Shown here: one piece after another, positions 11,001 through 23,780 of the stretch
Position numbering within the stretch: the first letter of the stretch is position 1
Layout: each line of letters begins with the position of its first letter
DNA from: Tetracentron sinense
Taxonomy: Eukaryota > Streptophyta > Magnoliopsida > Trochodendrales > Trochodendraceae
Direction of reading: 5' to 3'
Assembly (NCBI GenBank): GCA_015143295.1
Contig: CM026563.1
Location: 4,216,001 to 4,280,000 of the forward strand
Length of the DNA: 64,000 nucleotides
The notes under the pieces: model-generated
What the model saw: only the letters and a program-made list of their open reading frames with translations
Database searches by the model: none
Told to the model about the DNA's origin: nothing
Translations under genes and position numbers: made by a program

Positions 11001-14000
11001 ATCGTACAATTATTGTATGTGATTTTCTTGGCCTACCTGTATCTCTGGAAGCATTCCTGTATTGAATGCAAAAACAAGATTTGCAGCTGCGCCAATAGAA
11101 GTGAAGATCTTGCTCACTTTTGATCCAGGGATGCTGTAATCCCTAGCTGGTGCCTGAATTCCTGTAACAATAGAGATGTTGGGAATCCAAGTAGAATTGT
11201 AAGGATTATTTTCTACAGACAGTAACATAAGGATAACAAGAAAATACTGGATGGTTGGCCTTAACTGAACTCTGTACAAGCAAATCAAATGCAGAGTTCT
11301 AAAGAAAAACACTTGTGCAATGCAAGTAGTGCGTTCGTTTCTTTCCTCATAATTCTACTATTGAAGACGCTGAAGATAACAAACCCAGCATGTTTGGGGT
11401 ATAGCGTGAGTCTAACTAGAATATTCAAACCACGTTACACTACAACCTGATTAGATTTGTATAAAATAGATGTTATAATTCTTTATCTTTCCTTAGTGAG
11501 GATGTTTCTTAATGCATTCCTTGTGGAATCAGATTCCTGATGCTCCCTAGAATTATTCTTACAATTAGGTACTGCTATTCATCAGTCATCAATTATTATA
11601 TGAGGTAAGTTGATGGACAGTTTTCATTGATGTGTTCATATAAAGACAGGATCCTGTCAAATGCACAAAAACAATACTTCATGACATAAAAGCTAGATAG
11701 GTTAGATAGTCACATGTCAATTTATCATGTATATGTTTCCATACTTACCTGAAAATATAATGATAGTGGCCTACAAAAGATGTCTCTATAAACCATTTAG
11801 AAGGTCGGAGAAGGATTTTCTAGAAATTAAAAAAATTTCCACAGATCATGGGCTAGTCAAAAATTATATGTCTCCATTGCTTTACCTAAAAACAAAATGA
11901 TAGTTGTATGCGAAGTACGTCTCTCTAAGCCATTTCTTAAGCTAGAAAATGATTTTTTAGATAGCAACCATTACAAACTAGCCCTCACTAAATGGATAAA
12001 AAAAAATGGAACATTTCTGAGTCCTAGACCACTATCACTACTAGGCCTGTGTATTCTCTTCCAAGTCACCAAACCCACCTCCTGTCAAAGGAGGTGGCAC
12101 TAGAAAGAAAGTTAGGTTGCGCATTTCCAAATCTTAGCCATTGAGGTGAGACTATCCAATGTCAGCTTTATCAACATTATCCAAATGGAAATTGAAAAAT
12201 AACGGTCTCCAACATCTCCACAGGATTTAAGAAACTTCAATGATAAGGTCAAAATCTCCACCCTTCCAGTGCACTATTGAAAATTTCAGTTTTGCTTAAT
12301 TGAATTAAATTCCACCCATAAGGGAATCCATTCTACATATCAATGCAGACAACAATGCTGTTTTTAGCCAGAGGAAAATCTTTCGACTTTAAAAATCATG
12401 GGGGTTCAAGTCCCTTTATCCCCAAAAAGGCCCGGTTGACTCCCCATAGCGCTGTTCAAGGACACGGACAATTTTGAACTTTACATGAAGAATATTTCAG
12501 GACTAGACGTATAAGACAAAATTCACAAAACAAATGAGCAAATTAAAATTTGGATAGGATTATCTCCTAAGGTGTCTCCGTTTAGACTGTTACATACCCC
12601 TGGGCATTCAAATACTGAACCTTGGAGGTTCCCAAATGTCAGGGCTCAAAAAATAGTTGGCTAGAGTATGCAATAGCATTTTCTAACACACTTAGAAATT
12701 CTAAGATGATTGCGGAATCCTCATAGAAGTGGTGTAAATAGAGGTTCGTTGTATGTTCGAAACTTACTTCCTAACATTTTGTAATCTCCTTTTACTAATA
12801 ACTCCAAAAAAAAGTGGGGTGAAAAGAAAAAAGGAGAAAAAAGAAACAATTTTGATAACATAAATAGCTATTATGGAGATTCTAGATTAATCGACAACAT
12901 CCATTCGGCTAAAGTAATTGGTGATGATAACTAGAACTGAAATCTGAAAACAAGCATGGATTTTTGTCTTCTTTGCAAATATAGAATTAGATTGCATGAG
13001 ATTAAGGAAGATAATTCCCAGATAGTGGACATTATTTTGAGAGATGAAGCATTATAGCATGAGACATACCATCTTGAAGCGACAACACAAATGCTGTAAC
13101 AATATATATTAGACTAAAGAGTGTTGAAAATCCCAGCCAAATCCTTAAAGCTGACAAATGGGGTATCCCAGAGGCAAATATGGCACAAACAAACCCAGTT
13201 ATCGCAATGAAGTATGGGAGCTTCATGACGTGATCATCCTGATAAAGAACATAGACAGCCTGCAAAGAAAATGCAAGGATTAAAAGATCTACACAAACTT
13301 TTGACACAATTTTAAACCATCATACCTACTTAGTTGTTACGATTCATGAAGTTAAGTTCTATTTGATGACACATACTTCTACTTATTGACTCGTTTATAT
13401 TGGTCAAAATTAATTAGTTTCCACATATTAGCAATGCTTATTAAGATATTGTAATTAATGCAGAAAGATTTAAAGCAGCACATGCTTTAGTATTAACCGA
13501 AAACTATGAAATTCTAAGAGATTAGAGCCCCCAAGTGCACAATTTTGTATTCATATTGGCAGGGGCGGAGCCACATGAACTTTTGGAGAATTTTTTTTTC
13601 CGTTGATGCTATAGGGGCGTAGCCTGGAGGCAGGGATGGAGACAGGGGACGGGGCAAACTTTTGTGGGGAAAATAAATAAATTTATACTGTATCATGTAC
13701 TTTAAGAGGGCATGGGGTAGGGCCTCCCTGAACTTTTGGAGGAAAAAAAAAGAAGCTAAGTTTTAAAGTATATTATTGAATTTAAGAGGGCATAGCCATG
13801 GGCAAGGGGAGCACTGATTGATCGTACCTTTCTTTAAATTGATCTTACCTTTAGAGCTTGGCCAGCCAAAATGATAAATCCAGTGTTGATCATGAATAAA
13901 TTTACGTATTGCAACGCCCATGTGAGGGAATAAGCTTTCTTACCTGCAAGACCAGACCCATCAAATGAAAGTATTAGAAGTAAATCATTCAAGTAACTAA

Positions 14001-14757
14001 GCTGTCAAAAAATAAAAATAAAAAAATCTGGACTTACATATGTATATATATACTACAAAATTGAGTGATGTTGAATAAAAAGAAAGGACCAATCTCAAAA
14101 TACCATATATATGGCCAGCAAGATCTCTGTATCTGATATGCCTCTTCCCCCCAATTTCATGGAGTTTGGCAAGAAGAACATTAGCATAGAGTGATATTGC
14201 TGTTGCTGCAACTAAACCAATTGTACCTGTTTTCCAACCTAAAGGAACCATGATGGTCCCAGAATATCCCAATACATAGGCACTGTTTACACCAGTGGTG
14301 AGCACGAAACCCGCTTGAAACCACGAATCTGAACACAATCCAAAACAAAAATTTCTCCGAGAGAAGAAATCAATATCATTTCAGTTACAGAAACAAATTC
14401 CCTGCACTAAGAAATAACTGTAAATAACGTGAATTCTGCACAGATTAAAATCCATATTTGTTTAATCAGATCATTTGCATACAGTCGATTCTATTCATTA
14501 TATCTCTCTACAAACAGGGTCTCCATAGTGAATATAGCAATAAATCTGAGAAAACTAACACTGTAAAAAAAAAAAAAAAAAAACGAATAGCAGAGAAATG
14601 GAAACATTAATATCAAATTAAAGCGACGAACGAATCGACCTTGGCTAATCTGGTGAGCAGTATTGGGAACTTGGACTTCAAACTGTTGCTCGAAGTGGAT
14701 TTTGACGGGGCGAGAATCGATCTCGGAGGCCTCCATTGCTTGCTCTTGATCTTCCAT
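8004..14757 (-). CDS. ProT: proline transporter (ProT, AAAP/ATF1 family)
   Basis: Seven exons join to an open frame of exactly 450 codons including TGA (449 residues): 14757-14640, 14328-14104, 13943-13849, 13259-13070, 11161-11037, 10075-9860, 8384-8004. Every junction is GT-AG. The protein matches plant ProT along its length: TAHQIS at the end of exon 1, then [85 protein letters not shown] and the C-terminal [12 protein letters not shown]. Family knowledge: these are plasma-membrane proton symporters for proline, betaine and GABA with about ten or eleven membrane helices; the usual length is about 440 residues. The start ATG at 14757 is the first in frame; 14763 would be TTG. Intron 4 (11162-13069) is the longest and holds a plastid insertion. 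I see no damage, so I call the gene intact. Confidence 0.95.
8385..9859. other. intron 6 of the proline transporter, no other gene seen
   Basis: This 1.5-kb intron carries a 155-codon open frame on the opposite strand (8486-8953). It has no recognisable domain, and I do not treat it as a gene. No complete repeat was identified. Confidence 0.5.
10896..10950 (+). mobile_element. 5'-truncated SINE remnant in transporter intron 5
   Basis: Only the last 55 bp of a SINE remain (CTCGAAGGGTTTGGGAAACC, CTCCGTTACC, A-tail). It is bracketed by a perfect 18-bp target duplication, ATCATTCTTCAATTTTTG, at 10878-10895 and 10951-10968. The tail sequence matches the 3' end of the SINE at 54439-54613 (CCTCCGTTACC). 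The strong 5' truncation with an intact target duplication fits LINE-driven target-primed insertion that stopped early. The inverted layout relative to the gene places it harmlessly in the intron. Confidence 0.9.
12320..12452 (+). other. nuclear plastid DNA insertion: trnL-UAA 3' part and start of the trnL-trnF spacer
   Basis: The stretch TTCTACATATCAATGCAGACAACAATG, GAGGAAAATC, TTCAAGTCCCTTTATCCCC and AAAAAGGCCC...TTGACTCCC follows the chloroplast trnL-UAA intron end, 3' exon and the beginning of the trnL-trnF spacer in the same order. The exon piece is roughly 12376-12424. It carries several differences from the plastid sequence as I remember it (for example TCCCTTTATC for TCCCTCTATC), so it is an old, non-functional transfer. 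It lies in intron 4 of the proline transporter, antisense to that gene. Confidence 0.85.
13560..13830. mobile_element. hAT-type nonautonomous element fragment
   Basis: It begins CAGGGGCGGAGCCACATGAAC, the terminal motif of the hAT family found complete at 49816-50452, 23781-24414 and 56952-57187. Internal motifs (GGGGCGTAGCC, CCTGAACTTTTGGAGG, AAGAGGGCAT) are repeated within it. The right terminus is not recognisable and no 8-bp duplication is seen. It lies in intron 3 of the proline transporter. Confidence 0.6.
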
Positions 14758-14818
14758 GAGCAATGAGCTTCCTTCCTGAGTGAAATCACGACCAGAGTAG
14801 ATTCAAGGAGAGCAAGGT

Positions 14819-14830
14819 CTTTAAATATGA
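14819..14830 (-). promoter_or_regulatory. TATA-like box of the proline transporter
   Basis: The minus strand reads TCATATTTAAAG about 65-70 bp upstream of the ATG at 14757. That spacing would allow a short 5' leader. This is a sequence match only. Confidence 0.4.
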
Positions 14831-14839
14831 GGCGGAGCT

Positions 14840-16045
14840 CTGCTTCAACAGCCTTGACCGGAGCTCCCTTTTAGTGTTTAAAACCGGTGGGAATCTTGTA
14901 ATTATTCAGAGAACTGTGTTTGTAATATCTCAATGATTACAAGATTGCCACTTCTACTTCTATGCATTAAGAATCTAAGATAGTAATAAATAAGGAATAT
15001 CTGAAAAAGCTTCAATCTACAGATTCTACACCCACCCACTCCCACTCCCAAAAGGCGCATACTTTTCATTTTTTAAAAATAAAGAATCTTATTGGCAGTC
15101 GGATTTAATACACGGGAGTATATAAGGGGTCTTTAATAACACAACTTGGAAAAGCATGGTTTGTTCTATCTCTATGTAATGGAATTGTTATTCACTCGTA
15201 TTAACTGCGCTTGATGTTTTGTGATTACTTTTATTACTAATGCTACGAAAGTATTGGAGTTTGTTAGGATTTTCTTCTAGATAAGATTCCACGTGCCCGT
15301 TATTGACGAGCTTTAAGTAAATTCTCACAAGTGTACCCTCAGATGCTATTTATATCACTATATAGTGTGTAGGTCCTGTAGCGTGCTCTAAGTTGAAATA
15401 TCAGCCCTGACTGGTAAGTAGCCTTAATATCACTAACCACTGTCCTTTCATCAGCCCCTGTGAATAAAAAAAATTATATATATACTTACTCAATAATGAT
15501 AATAAAACTTTTCGTTTGATCCCACTTGTCAACAACCACCTTTGAAATTTTAGAAATATTGAAAATTTTGGTCCCTCCATGAAAATATCAAAAATTTCAG
15601 TAGATCAAATTTCCGTAATTTATTTTTAGAAGTGCTAGCCCTACTTCCAAGGCTTTCCTACTTTCAGCATGGCCCATCCAACTGGTCATTTTTAATGTTA
15701 AAGCTTTACTATCATAAAAAAAGTTGTGTACTTCAACCGTTAAAAGGGATAAATGTTTAGCTCAGACCGAAAGTAGGAATGCCTTGAGAATAGTGCTAGC
15801 ACTCCTCTCATTTTAAAAAAATATATATTTTATTAAATTGAAATATTCTCACAAGATATGTTGATATTTTACAAAATTTCAATTTAAACATTCTCTGGAT
15901 AAGAATCCATTGATTGACAGCCGAATTTAGACTTGAAATTTGCTATTTTTTAGTAGACTCAACATGAAGCCGACATATTTGCAAAGGCTAAGAAGCCCAA
16001 ACCCGGCCTAATTGCCTCCTCTAGCTAAGTAAATTCTCAAAAGCA
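14840..16045. other. upstream flank of the proline transporter, no gene seen
   Basis: Probable promoter region followed by A/T-rich DNA. No coding exon, RNA gene or complete mobile element was recognised. Confidence 0.4.
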
Positions 16046-16374
16046 GGGTGGAGCTAAGATATTGTTGTAGAGGGTGCATTTGGTAAAAGGAATGAAAGTC
16101 CCGATCAAAAAAAAAATTGACGACTAAGTTTGTGGATCATTTCAACCATACATTTTGTACATATACTACAATTATTATTTCTCCTTGTTTACAGGAGTAG
16201 TTTTCCCATTTCTCCATAGTAATGCCCTATTAAATAATAGAATATAATTTTTTAACAAAGTTAAGAAGTAGTTGCCCTCTTGTCTAATGACTACATCATA
16301 TTAAATAATTAAATAAAATAGTTTTAAAAATATTTCTTTTTGAAAATTCAATGGTACAGATGCCACATGACTAG

Positions 16375-16640
16375 TCCGGTTATAATCAAAATCCTTGGAG
16401 TCCGATTACAACACAAAAGTCTTTTAATTCAAGTTAATAATTTTACCCTTTAGGTTTAATTTTTTTTTTCTAGAAACTAAGGTTAGGTGGTTAAACCCTA
16501 AGGGTTAGTGAATCTTAATCAGAATCAAGAGATATTAAAAGGGGACATGTGTTGACTTGTGGGTTGTAACCAACTCCAAGGAGTCCGGTTATAATATAAC
16601 AGTAGAGGATTCTTATCCTTACTAAACTTAAGAAAAAAAA
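16375..16640. repeat. palindromic MITE core with GGAGTCCGGTTATAA ends
   Basis: Outer arms TAGTCCGGTTATAATC and GGAGTCCGGTTATAATA lie in inverted/direct mosaic around the shared interior (AGGGTTAGTGAATCTTAATC, GGGGACATGTGTTGAC). The interior is shared with the other palindromic elements, but the outer ends differ from the GAGATC class. Confidence 0.55.
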
Positions 16641-16678
16641 AAAGAAAAATTAAATTCAAAAGCTGAGGGCACTAACCT

Positions 16679-17038
16679 GAGATCGAATCACAGTCAATCA
16701 CGATTGAACTCGGAGAGAGTTCAATCACACCCACATGTCAATATGTGTCCCTTTTAACCCTATTAATTGTGGTTAAGTTTTACTAACTCTTGGGGTTAAA
16801 CAATATAACCTTAGTTTTTAGGAAAAAAATATTTAATATTAAACTCTAGTGAAGGATTTTTAACCGTTAGAGTTAATTTTTTTTAATATACTTTAAAAAA
16901 AATAAAACTAACATTATATTATTGAACCCCAAAGGTTAGTAAATTTTAACCATGGTTAATAAGGGTTAAACCGTTGGCTTGTGGGTTTGATTGAATTCTC
17001 CTAAACTTCAATTGGAATTGACTCTGTGATTGATCTCC
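16679..17038. mobile_element. palindromic MITE, GAGATC class
   Basis: A 360-bp hairpin: the left end GAGATCGAATCACAGTCAAT pairs with the right end, whose reverse complement is GAGATCAATCACAGAGTCAA. The arms continue through GATTGAACT, ACCCACATGTCAA, CCCTTTTAACCC and GTGGTTAAG...TTAGGGTTA-like text to an A/T-rich centre. Flanks CACTAACCT and CATCCACCT match at 6 of 9 positions, which suggests a decayed 9-bp duplication. No coding capacity. Confidence 0.75.
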
Positions 17039-17619
17039 ATCCACCTCCATGTCCAAAAATCCAATGCAGCCATGCTATACCATATAACCCTTTTTTTTTA
17101 GTTTAGGGGGGCACGTGCCCCCTCCCCCTTGCCTCCGCCCCTGACTGCCTACAGGGTATGTTCTTGAATCTTCTCTTTTTCGTTTATTTCTTTGTTTAAT
17201 GTCTCTGCCAATTACAAATCATTTATATTGCAATGATTTGATTTGTAGGCTTTCAGGTCTGCCATTCTTGAGGAGGAGGCTGGGTCAGGCATGGGTACAC
17301 TTCTGATATCAAAGATCAGGGAGGAATGTACTGACCGGATGATGCTCACATATATTCTCTGTATTTCCATCTCCCAAAGGTTTCTGATACAGTCGTGGAG
17401 CCCGTACAATGTCACCCTGTCTGTTCATCAGCTGGTCGAGAATGCAGATGAGTGCATGGTCCTCGACAATGAGGCCCTTTACAATATTTGCTTCCGCAGA
17501 CTCAAGCTTTCTACTCCAAGTTAGAAGTTCTCCCTTTCTTTTCTATTATATGTGTGGCATTTCCTTTTAAGAGTTTTTACAAAGCTTCATCCCCATTGAT
17601 TTATGATAATGCTTCTGAG

Positions 17620-17755
17620 ACGTCTTAGGGCCGAGACCACCAAGATAGTGCTGCCGAGCACAGAATTTCAAGTGGGACCCACCATGTGAAAATGGCCTTG
17701 TCTGAAATTCTGGGCTCGACCTATAGCAAGGTTGACGGTCTCAGTAGCAAAGTCC
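17620..17755. repeat. imperfect foldback in tubulin intron 2
   Basis: GGGCCGAGACCACCAAG...CACAGAATTTC is mirrored by GAAATTCTGGGCTCGACC...GACGGTCTCAG. A related half-copy (GGAGACCACCGAGACTG, GAGATTTCAG) follows at about 17805-17850. It is probably a MITE. Ends are not defined. Confidence 0.4.
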
Positions 17756-18039
17756 CTCATTTATTATAGAGAAGTGCTAGTGAGATTGTCTTACTGCGAA
17801 AAGTCGGAGACCACCGAGACTGTGTTGCCTAGCATGAGATTTCAGTAGCAAAGTCATTTGGTTTAAGTTAGACTTAGGGGCTGGGTCAGAATTTTCTTTT
17901 AGGGGGCTAAGAATGGTTGATTGATAATGTTAACAATTATTATTAATGAATTTATAAAGAATGATTAGGCTTAGTATGAAATATTCTTTTTATTTTTTAT
18001 CGTTAGGCGAGTACTCTTGATCCAAGGGTGTAGGGGTGT

Positions 18040-21000
18040 CGAAAATCAAAGCAATAAAGGGGAAATCAAATCACCAATACACTCAAGGGGGCGATCCCTC
18101 ATCTTGGGCGATCGATCGTCCATTGCTGAAATGGAGCAAATACTAACACTCCTCTACCTTGGCTTCAATTCTGTTCTGCCTCAGGTGAAGGATAACTGCA
18201 TCTCCAAAGATGCCTTCACACACTCCCTCAAGGGTGTGGACTTCCATCTACCTCATTGAATGTTAACCAAGTTCAAGCAATGCTTAAACTTGAAAATGGT
18301 AACAGACTTTGCCATCATATCTGAAGGGTTTTTACTTGTGTGAATCTTCTACAACAAAATCTCATTCTCAGATATCGCATCTCTAATGAAGTGGAAGCGC
18401 ACATTCATGTGCTTCGTTCTTAAATGGTAAACTTGATTTTTCGCCAAATGTATAACACTCTGACTGTCACAGTGAATAATCATTTTCTCCTGTTTTACTC
18501 CCAATTCACCAACCAAACTTCTAAACCATATAGCTTCCTTGGTTGCTTCTAAAGCTGTCATGTATTCAGCCCCGGTCGTTGACAATGTTGTAGTAGGCTA
18601 CAATATGGATCTCCAACAAATTGGTCATCCACCCATTGTAAACAAGTACCATGTAGTAGACCTCCTCTTGTCTAAGTCTCCAGCATAATCTAAATCGACA
18701 TACCCAACTACCTCACAATTGTCATTCTTGTCAAACAAGACTCCGACATCAATGGTACCCTTCAAGTACCTTAGAAACCACTTCACTACCTACTAGTGCT
18801 CTTTTCAAGGATTTGCTATGTACATACTAACAACATTGACACCTTGTGAGATGTCAGGTCTAGTGTAAATCATGGCATACATCAAGCTACCCACGTACGA
18901 CACTTGCATATGGAAATTCAGCCATTTCTTCATTCTCTTCATTTGTCACTAGACATAAATGTGATGATAACCTGAAATGTGCCGCTAATTGAGTACTCAC
19001 CGGTTTTGCATCTTACATATTGAACCATGCAAGGACCCTCCTTATGTACTTTCCTTAGGATAGAGATAGAGATAGTCTTCCCAATTTCCTATCTCTTTGA
19101 ATTTCAATGCCTAGAATCACCTTTGCTGCACATAGGTCTTTCATTTCAAACTCACTACTGAGTTACTTCTTCAATATCTTCACCTCTGACATGTTTTTGG
19201 TAGTAATTAACATGTCATCCACATAGAGTGCTAAGTATAAGAAGGAACTATCTTTAAGTTTTCTGAAATAGAGACAGTGGTCATACTCACTTCTGGAATA
19301 CCCATTTTTTAGCATGAATGAGTCAAAGCGTTTGTACCATTGCCTAGGTGACTGCTTCAGACCATATAGAGATCTCTTCAGTTTGCAGACCTGATCTGCT
19401 TTTTTCCTCATCTAAAATCTTTTTGGTTGTCGCATGTATATATCTTCATCTAGCTCTCCGTGTAGGAAGGCTGTCTTCACATCCATCTGTTCAAGCTCCA
19501 AGTCTTGCATAGCTACTATCGACAACATTGTTCTGATAAAGATATGCTATAAAACTGGTGAGAAGATTTCATTGAAATCTATTCCTTCTCTTTGTGCAAA
19601 ATCTTTTGCAACCAGTCTCGCTTTGAACTTTACTTCACTGCTTTCAGTGGTAGGTTCATTCTTTCTGAAAATCCACTTACAGCCAATGACTTTCTTCCCC
19701 ATAGGTAGGTCTACAAGATCCCAAGTCTAGTTCTTGTGTAGTGATTCCATCTCCTCATCCATAGTCTTCTCCCACTTTCTATGATCACCATCTGACACTG
19801 TTTCTTTGAAGCTGGATGACTCCACATTCTCAGTCATGAGAGCAAAAACTATCATGTCTGTATCATCATCATATCTTCTGGGTGCTTTTCGAACCCGTTG
19901 TGATCTCCGTGGCTGTAGCTGTTGGTCGACTCTCTCGACCTAAGGTGGTTCTTCATTCATTTCATCTGATTCAAATCTATCCAGCTCCACTTGAACTGAA
20001 TGCTCACTACTGCTGGTTGCATCATCACAATGCTCCTCTTTTTTCATCATGTTAGTCTCATCAAAGACTACATCCCTGCTCACAACAATCATCCTTGTTT
20101 CAAGATCCCATAATCTGTAGCCTTTAACTCTTTTATGGAAACCTAGAAAATACACTTCCTTGATTTTACATCAAGCTTACTCCTCAAATCACCATGCACA
20201 TGTGCATATGCTGGACAACCAAAAAATTTTAAATTAGAATAATCTTAGGATTTACCTGACCAAACCTCTTCTGGTGTCCTCAGATCTAAAACTTTAGATG
20301 ATGATCTGTTTATCAGAAAACTTGCAATGTTGATTGCTTTTGCCCAAAAGTCTTTCTTCAATCCAGCACCGATTCTCTTACTCCTAGCTTTCTCTAAGAG
20401 TGTTCCGTTCATTCGTTCTGCCACTCCATTCTGTTGTGGAGTTCTACGTGTAGTGAAGTTTCGAGCAATACCATCATCTTTACAAAATTTAGTGAATTCT
20501 GCAGATGTATATTCTCCTTCATTGTCTAACCTCAGACATTTCACCTGTTTTCCTGTCTATTTTTTAACCCTGGCTTTCCACTGCTTGAAAATGCCAAAAA
20601 TATTGGGCTTTTTCTTCATTTAGTACACCCAAAATTTTCTCGAGAAATCATCTATAAATGTCACATAATATAGAGATCTCGACAGTGACTTCACAGGGGC
20701 TGGACCCCACATATCTGAATGAACATACTCTAGAATTTCCTCACTGTGGTGTGAAGAAGTCTTAAACCTCACCCTCAACTGCTTCCCGAATACACAGTGC
20801 TCACAGAACTGTAGCTTGTAGGTTTTGATGCATTTTAAGAGTTTTCTACCATGAAGCTCCATTAAAGCTCTTTCGCTTATATGACCCAGTCTCATATGCT
20901 ATAGTTTGGTCTCATCATCCCCTTCTGATAGACCAATCATAGCTCCACCTGTTACGGTATTCCCTATTATCTTGTATAGCATTCCAATCCTTATACCCTT

Positions 21001-22592
21001 CAGGATAACAAGAGCTCACTTGATTACCTTTAGAGCTCCAACCGAAGCCATTTACATCCAGCAACTTCCATCGTACCTAAAGAAATCAAATTTTTTTTTC
21101 AAGTATATGCGTAACATCAGTTAGGGTTCGAATAACACCATCAAACATTTTTATCCTGACAGTACCTATCCATACAGTCTTACAAACTGCATCATTCTCC
21201 ATCAAAACTATACCCCCATCATAGGTTTTATATGTATCAAACCAATTTCTATTTGGACACATATGATATAAACACACGGAATCTAAAATCGAAGAGTCAA
21301 AGTAGGTTTCCTTACTTGTATGGGTGTAAAAGGCATCGCCGTCGCTACTTTCTTCCGAACCTACATTAGCTTGGTTTGAGGCTTTCCCTTTCCCTCTTTG
21401 CAGTTCCTTTTCTTGTTCCTCTTTTAAGATTCTGTAGTCTTTCTTAATGTGATCATATTTCTTGCAATTGTGACATTGAGGCCGAGTCCTTCCTGACTTT
21501 GATTTTGACCTTCCTCTTCTTTGTTCTTTCTCCTTTCTTCTTTATTTTCTTTTTCCTCTCACAAACAAACCCTCAACTTGAGAATGTTCTTCTTCCTGAC
21601 TTTTCTTTCTCAAATCATTTGAGAGTAGGATTGCTACAGTGTCTTCTAACTCTATAAAATCATTCTTATAGAATAGGGTTGTAATGAAATGCTCATAAGA
21701 GGGCGGAAGTGAAAAGAGAAGTTGTAGGGCATGATCTTCATCGCTGACCTTCTCTTCAATGCTTGTTAGGTCATTGATTATTCTGTTAAGAGCATTGATG
21801 TGCTCTGTGAGATCCTCACCTTTCTTCATCTTGGTAGTATGAAGTTTCTGCTTTAGGAATAACCTATTTGATAACGATTTTATCATAGGTAGGCTCTGAA
21901 GCTTCATCCAAAGCTTCGGTGCTAAATCCCCATTGACCACGTGATAGAGAACATCATCAGATAGACTTAACCTAATGGTGTTCGCCATCTTCAATTCCAG
22001 ATCTTCCCAATCTTCATCGAATATTGACGCCGGTTTCTTTTTTTTACCTTTTAGGATTTTGTGTAAACCTTATTGAATCAATAGATCTTTCACCTGACTC
22101 AGCCATAATCCAAAATTGTCATTCCCATCGAATCTTGCAACATCGAACTTGGCGCTGAAACTCGTCGATGTCATTGCTTCGAATCTAACCTGGCTCTGAT
22201 ACCAATTTGTGGTGAAAAGATATCTAAAGAATGCAAATAGAAATACATAAGAACACATAAATATACGTGGTTTACCCAACTGTGGCTACGTCCATGGAGA
22301 GATCCCTTTTTCACTAATAATTAAAGCAAAGAGATGCAATAGTTCCTTAACTTCTCAAACAATCTCTCTCTCTTAAAGAAAAGTTTGGCTTCAGTTCTAT
22401 CAACTCCCCTCACGAAACCCTAGTTCAAAAGGGTCTTTAAATAAGGAAAAACTCAGAAATTATTAAAAATCCGGAAACTTCACAATTTGGGCGATCGATC
22501 TCCCAAGGGGGCAATTGATCACCACTACCGGCAATCGATCCCCCGTCTTGGGCGATTGATCACCCATTGCTGAAATGGAGCAAATACTAACA
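18040..22592 (-). mobile_element. degraded Ty1/Copia LTR retrotransposon (Tnt1-like)
   Basis: Fossil element on the minus strand. The right terminal repeat is about 22208-22592 (TG...CA on both strands). Next to it is the primer site TGGTATCAGAGC near 22193-22204. Then in order come gag (about 21540-22180), protease/pre-integrase, integrase with the DDE region around 20245-20900, reverse transcriptase (YGLKQSPRQWYK, YVDDMLI around 19163-19411) and RNase H (18349-18585). A purine tract lies next to the left repeat at about 18149-18160. The left repeat is only partly recognisable and diverged from the right one, so the insertion is old. It carries roughly ten or more breaks and is not functional. 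It lies in intron 2 of the tubulin pseudogene, in opposite orientation. Confidence 0.9.
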
Positions 22593-23780
22593 AGTTTTTC
22601 GTGGTTCAGCGTTATGCCTACGTCTACACATGAGCCTTGCAATTCACTATTCTCCAAAGAAAAAAAATACAATATATTACAGTGGTTTCTCCTTAAGTAA
22701 TCCTAATTCCTTTCTAACTGTATACCCTAATTCTTTTCTTTTCTATTGTTTGTGGCATTTGCTTGAAGAGTTTTCCAACAATTTCACCCAATTGATCATC
22801 ATATATCATTCCTTGTCTAAAAGTTTGTGATCTGAACCATCTGATATCCTCAACGATGTCTGGAGTCACATCTTGCCCAAGATTCCCAAGCCAGCTGAAC
22901 TTTGACCTCCGGAAGGTTGCAGTCAACCTCATTCCCTTCCCTCATCTCCACTTCTTCATGGTGGATTTTGCTCCCCTCACCTCACGAGGGTCCTAGCAGT
23001 ACTGGTCCCTGACTATGCCAGAGCTTACACAACAGATGTGGGATGCAAAGAACATGATCATGATGTGCAGTGTTGACCCATGACACGGTCGGTATCTAAC
23101 TGCATCAGCAATGTTCCGGGGCAAGATGAGCACCAAGGAAGTAGACGAGCAGAGGATCAATGTGCAGAACAAGAACTCTTCCTACTTTGTGGAGTGGATT
23201 CCGAATTCAATAAACTCTCTTGTAATTAATAACCTTGGTGGAAAGAAATTATATTAATTATAAGAGAATATTATATATAAGAACCACTATATTGGTCCAT
23301 AAAAAATTTTCTTTACATATATATTTTTTTGAATGTATTGTATTTTCTATATAAACTTCTTGTATTCTCGTAAATACAAATGCATAAGGCTAGTAATCTA
23401 GAAAAAATAAAAAAATAAAAAATTTTATGCTAACTCATTGAACAAGCTAATAACATTTGGACCTATCAAAACTACAAAAAAGAAGAAGATTGTGTCACTT
23501 AATGCATAAAATTTTGTGTTACTTAACACATTTGGGCCTAAAACTTTATACTATATATGGTAATTTATTATACATAACAAAAAAATCTAAAATAATTTTA
23601 TCACTTTCTCTTCCTGATACTTAAACAATCATAAAATGATTATAAGATTCATATAACTATGTATTAATACAATATAAAAACCTCTCTTATAATTAATAAT
23701 ATACTAAAACTTTTTTAACAAATTATTAAATAGCAAGTATAAGAGATTATTAATTATGCACTATAGAACCAAGTTGGTTC

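Larger units (their letters stand above)
16046..17144. mobile_element. possible composite hAT-like element carrying two palindromic MITEs
   Basis: The left end CAGGGTGGAGCTAAG and right end TGCCTCCGCCCCTG (reverse complement CAGGGGCGGAGGCA) resemble the hAT termini elsewhere in the window. No 8-bp target duplication is visible, so the two ends may belong to different insertions. Two palindromic units (16375-16640 and 16679-17038) lie inside. The right end is about 100 bp upstream of the tubulin pseudogene exon 2. Confidence 0.35.

Noticed and set aside
12376-12424. Functional tRNA-Leu gene
   Set aside because: Only the 3' exon of a plastid trnL-UAA is present, diverged, and lacking the 5' exon.
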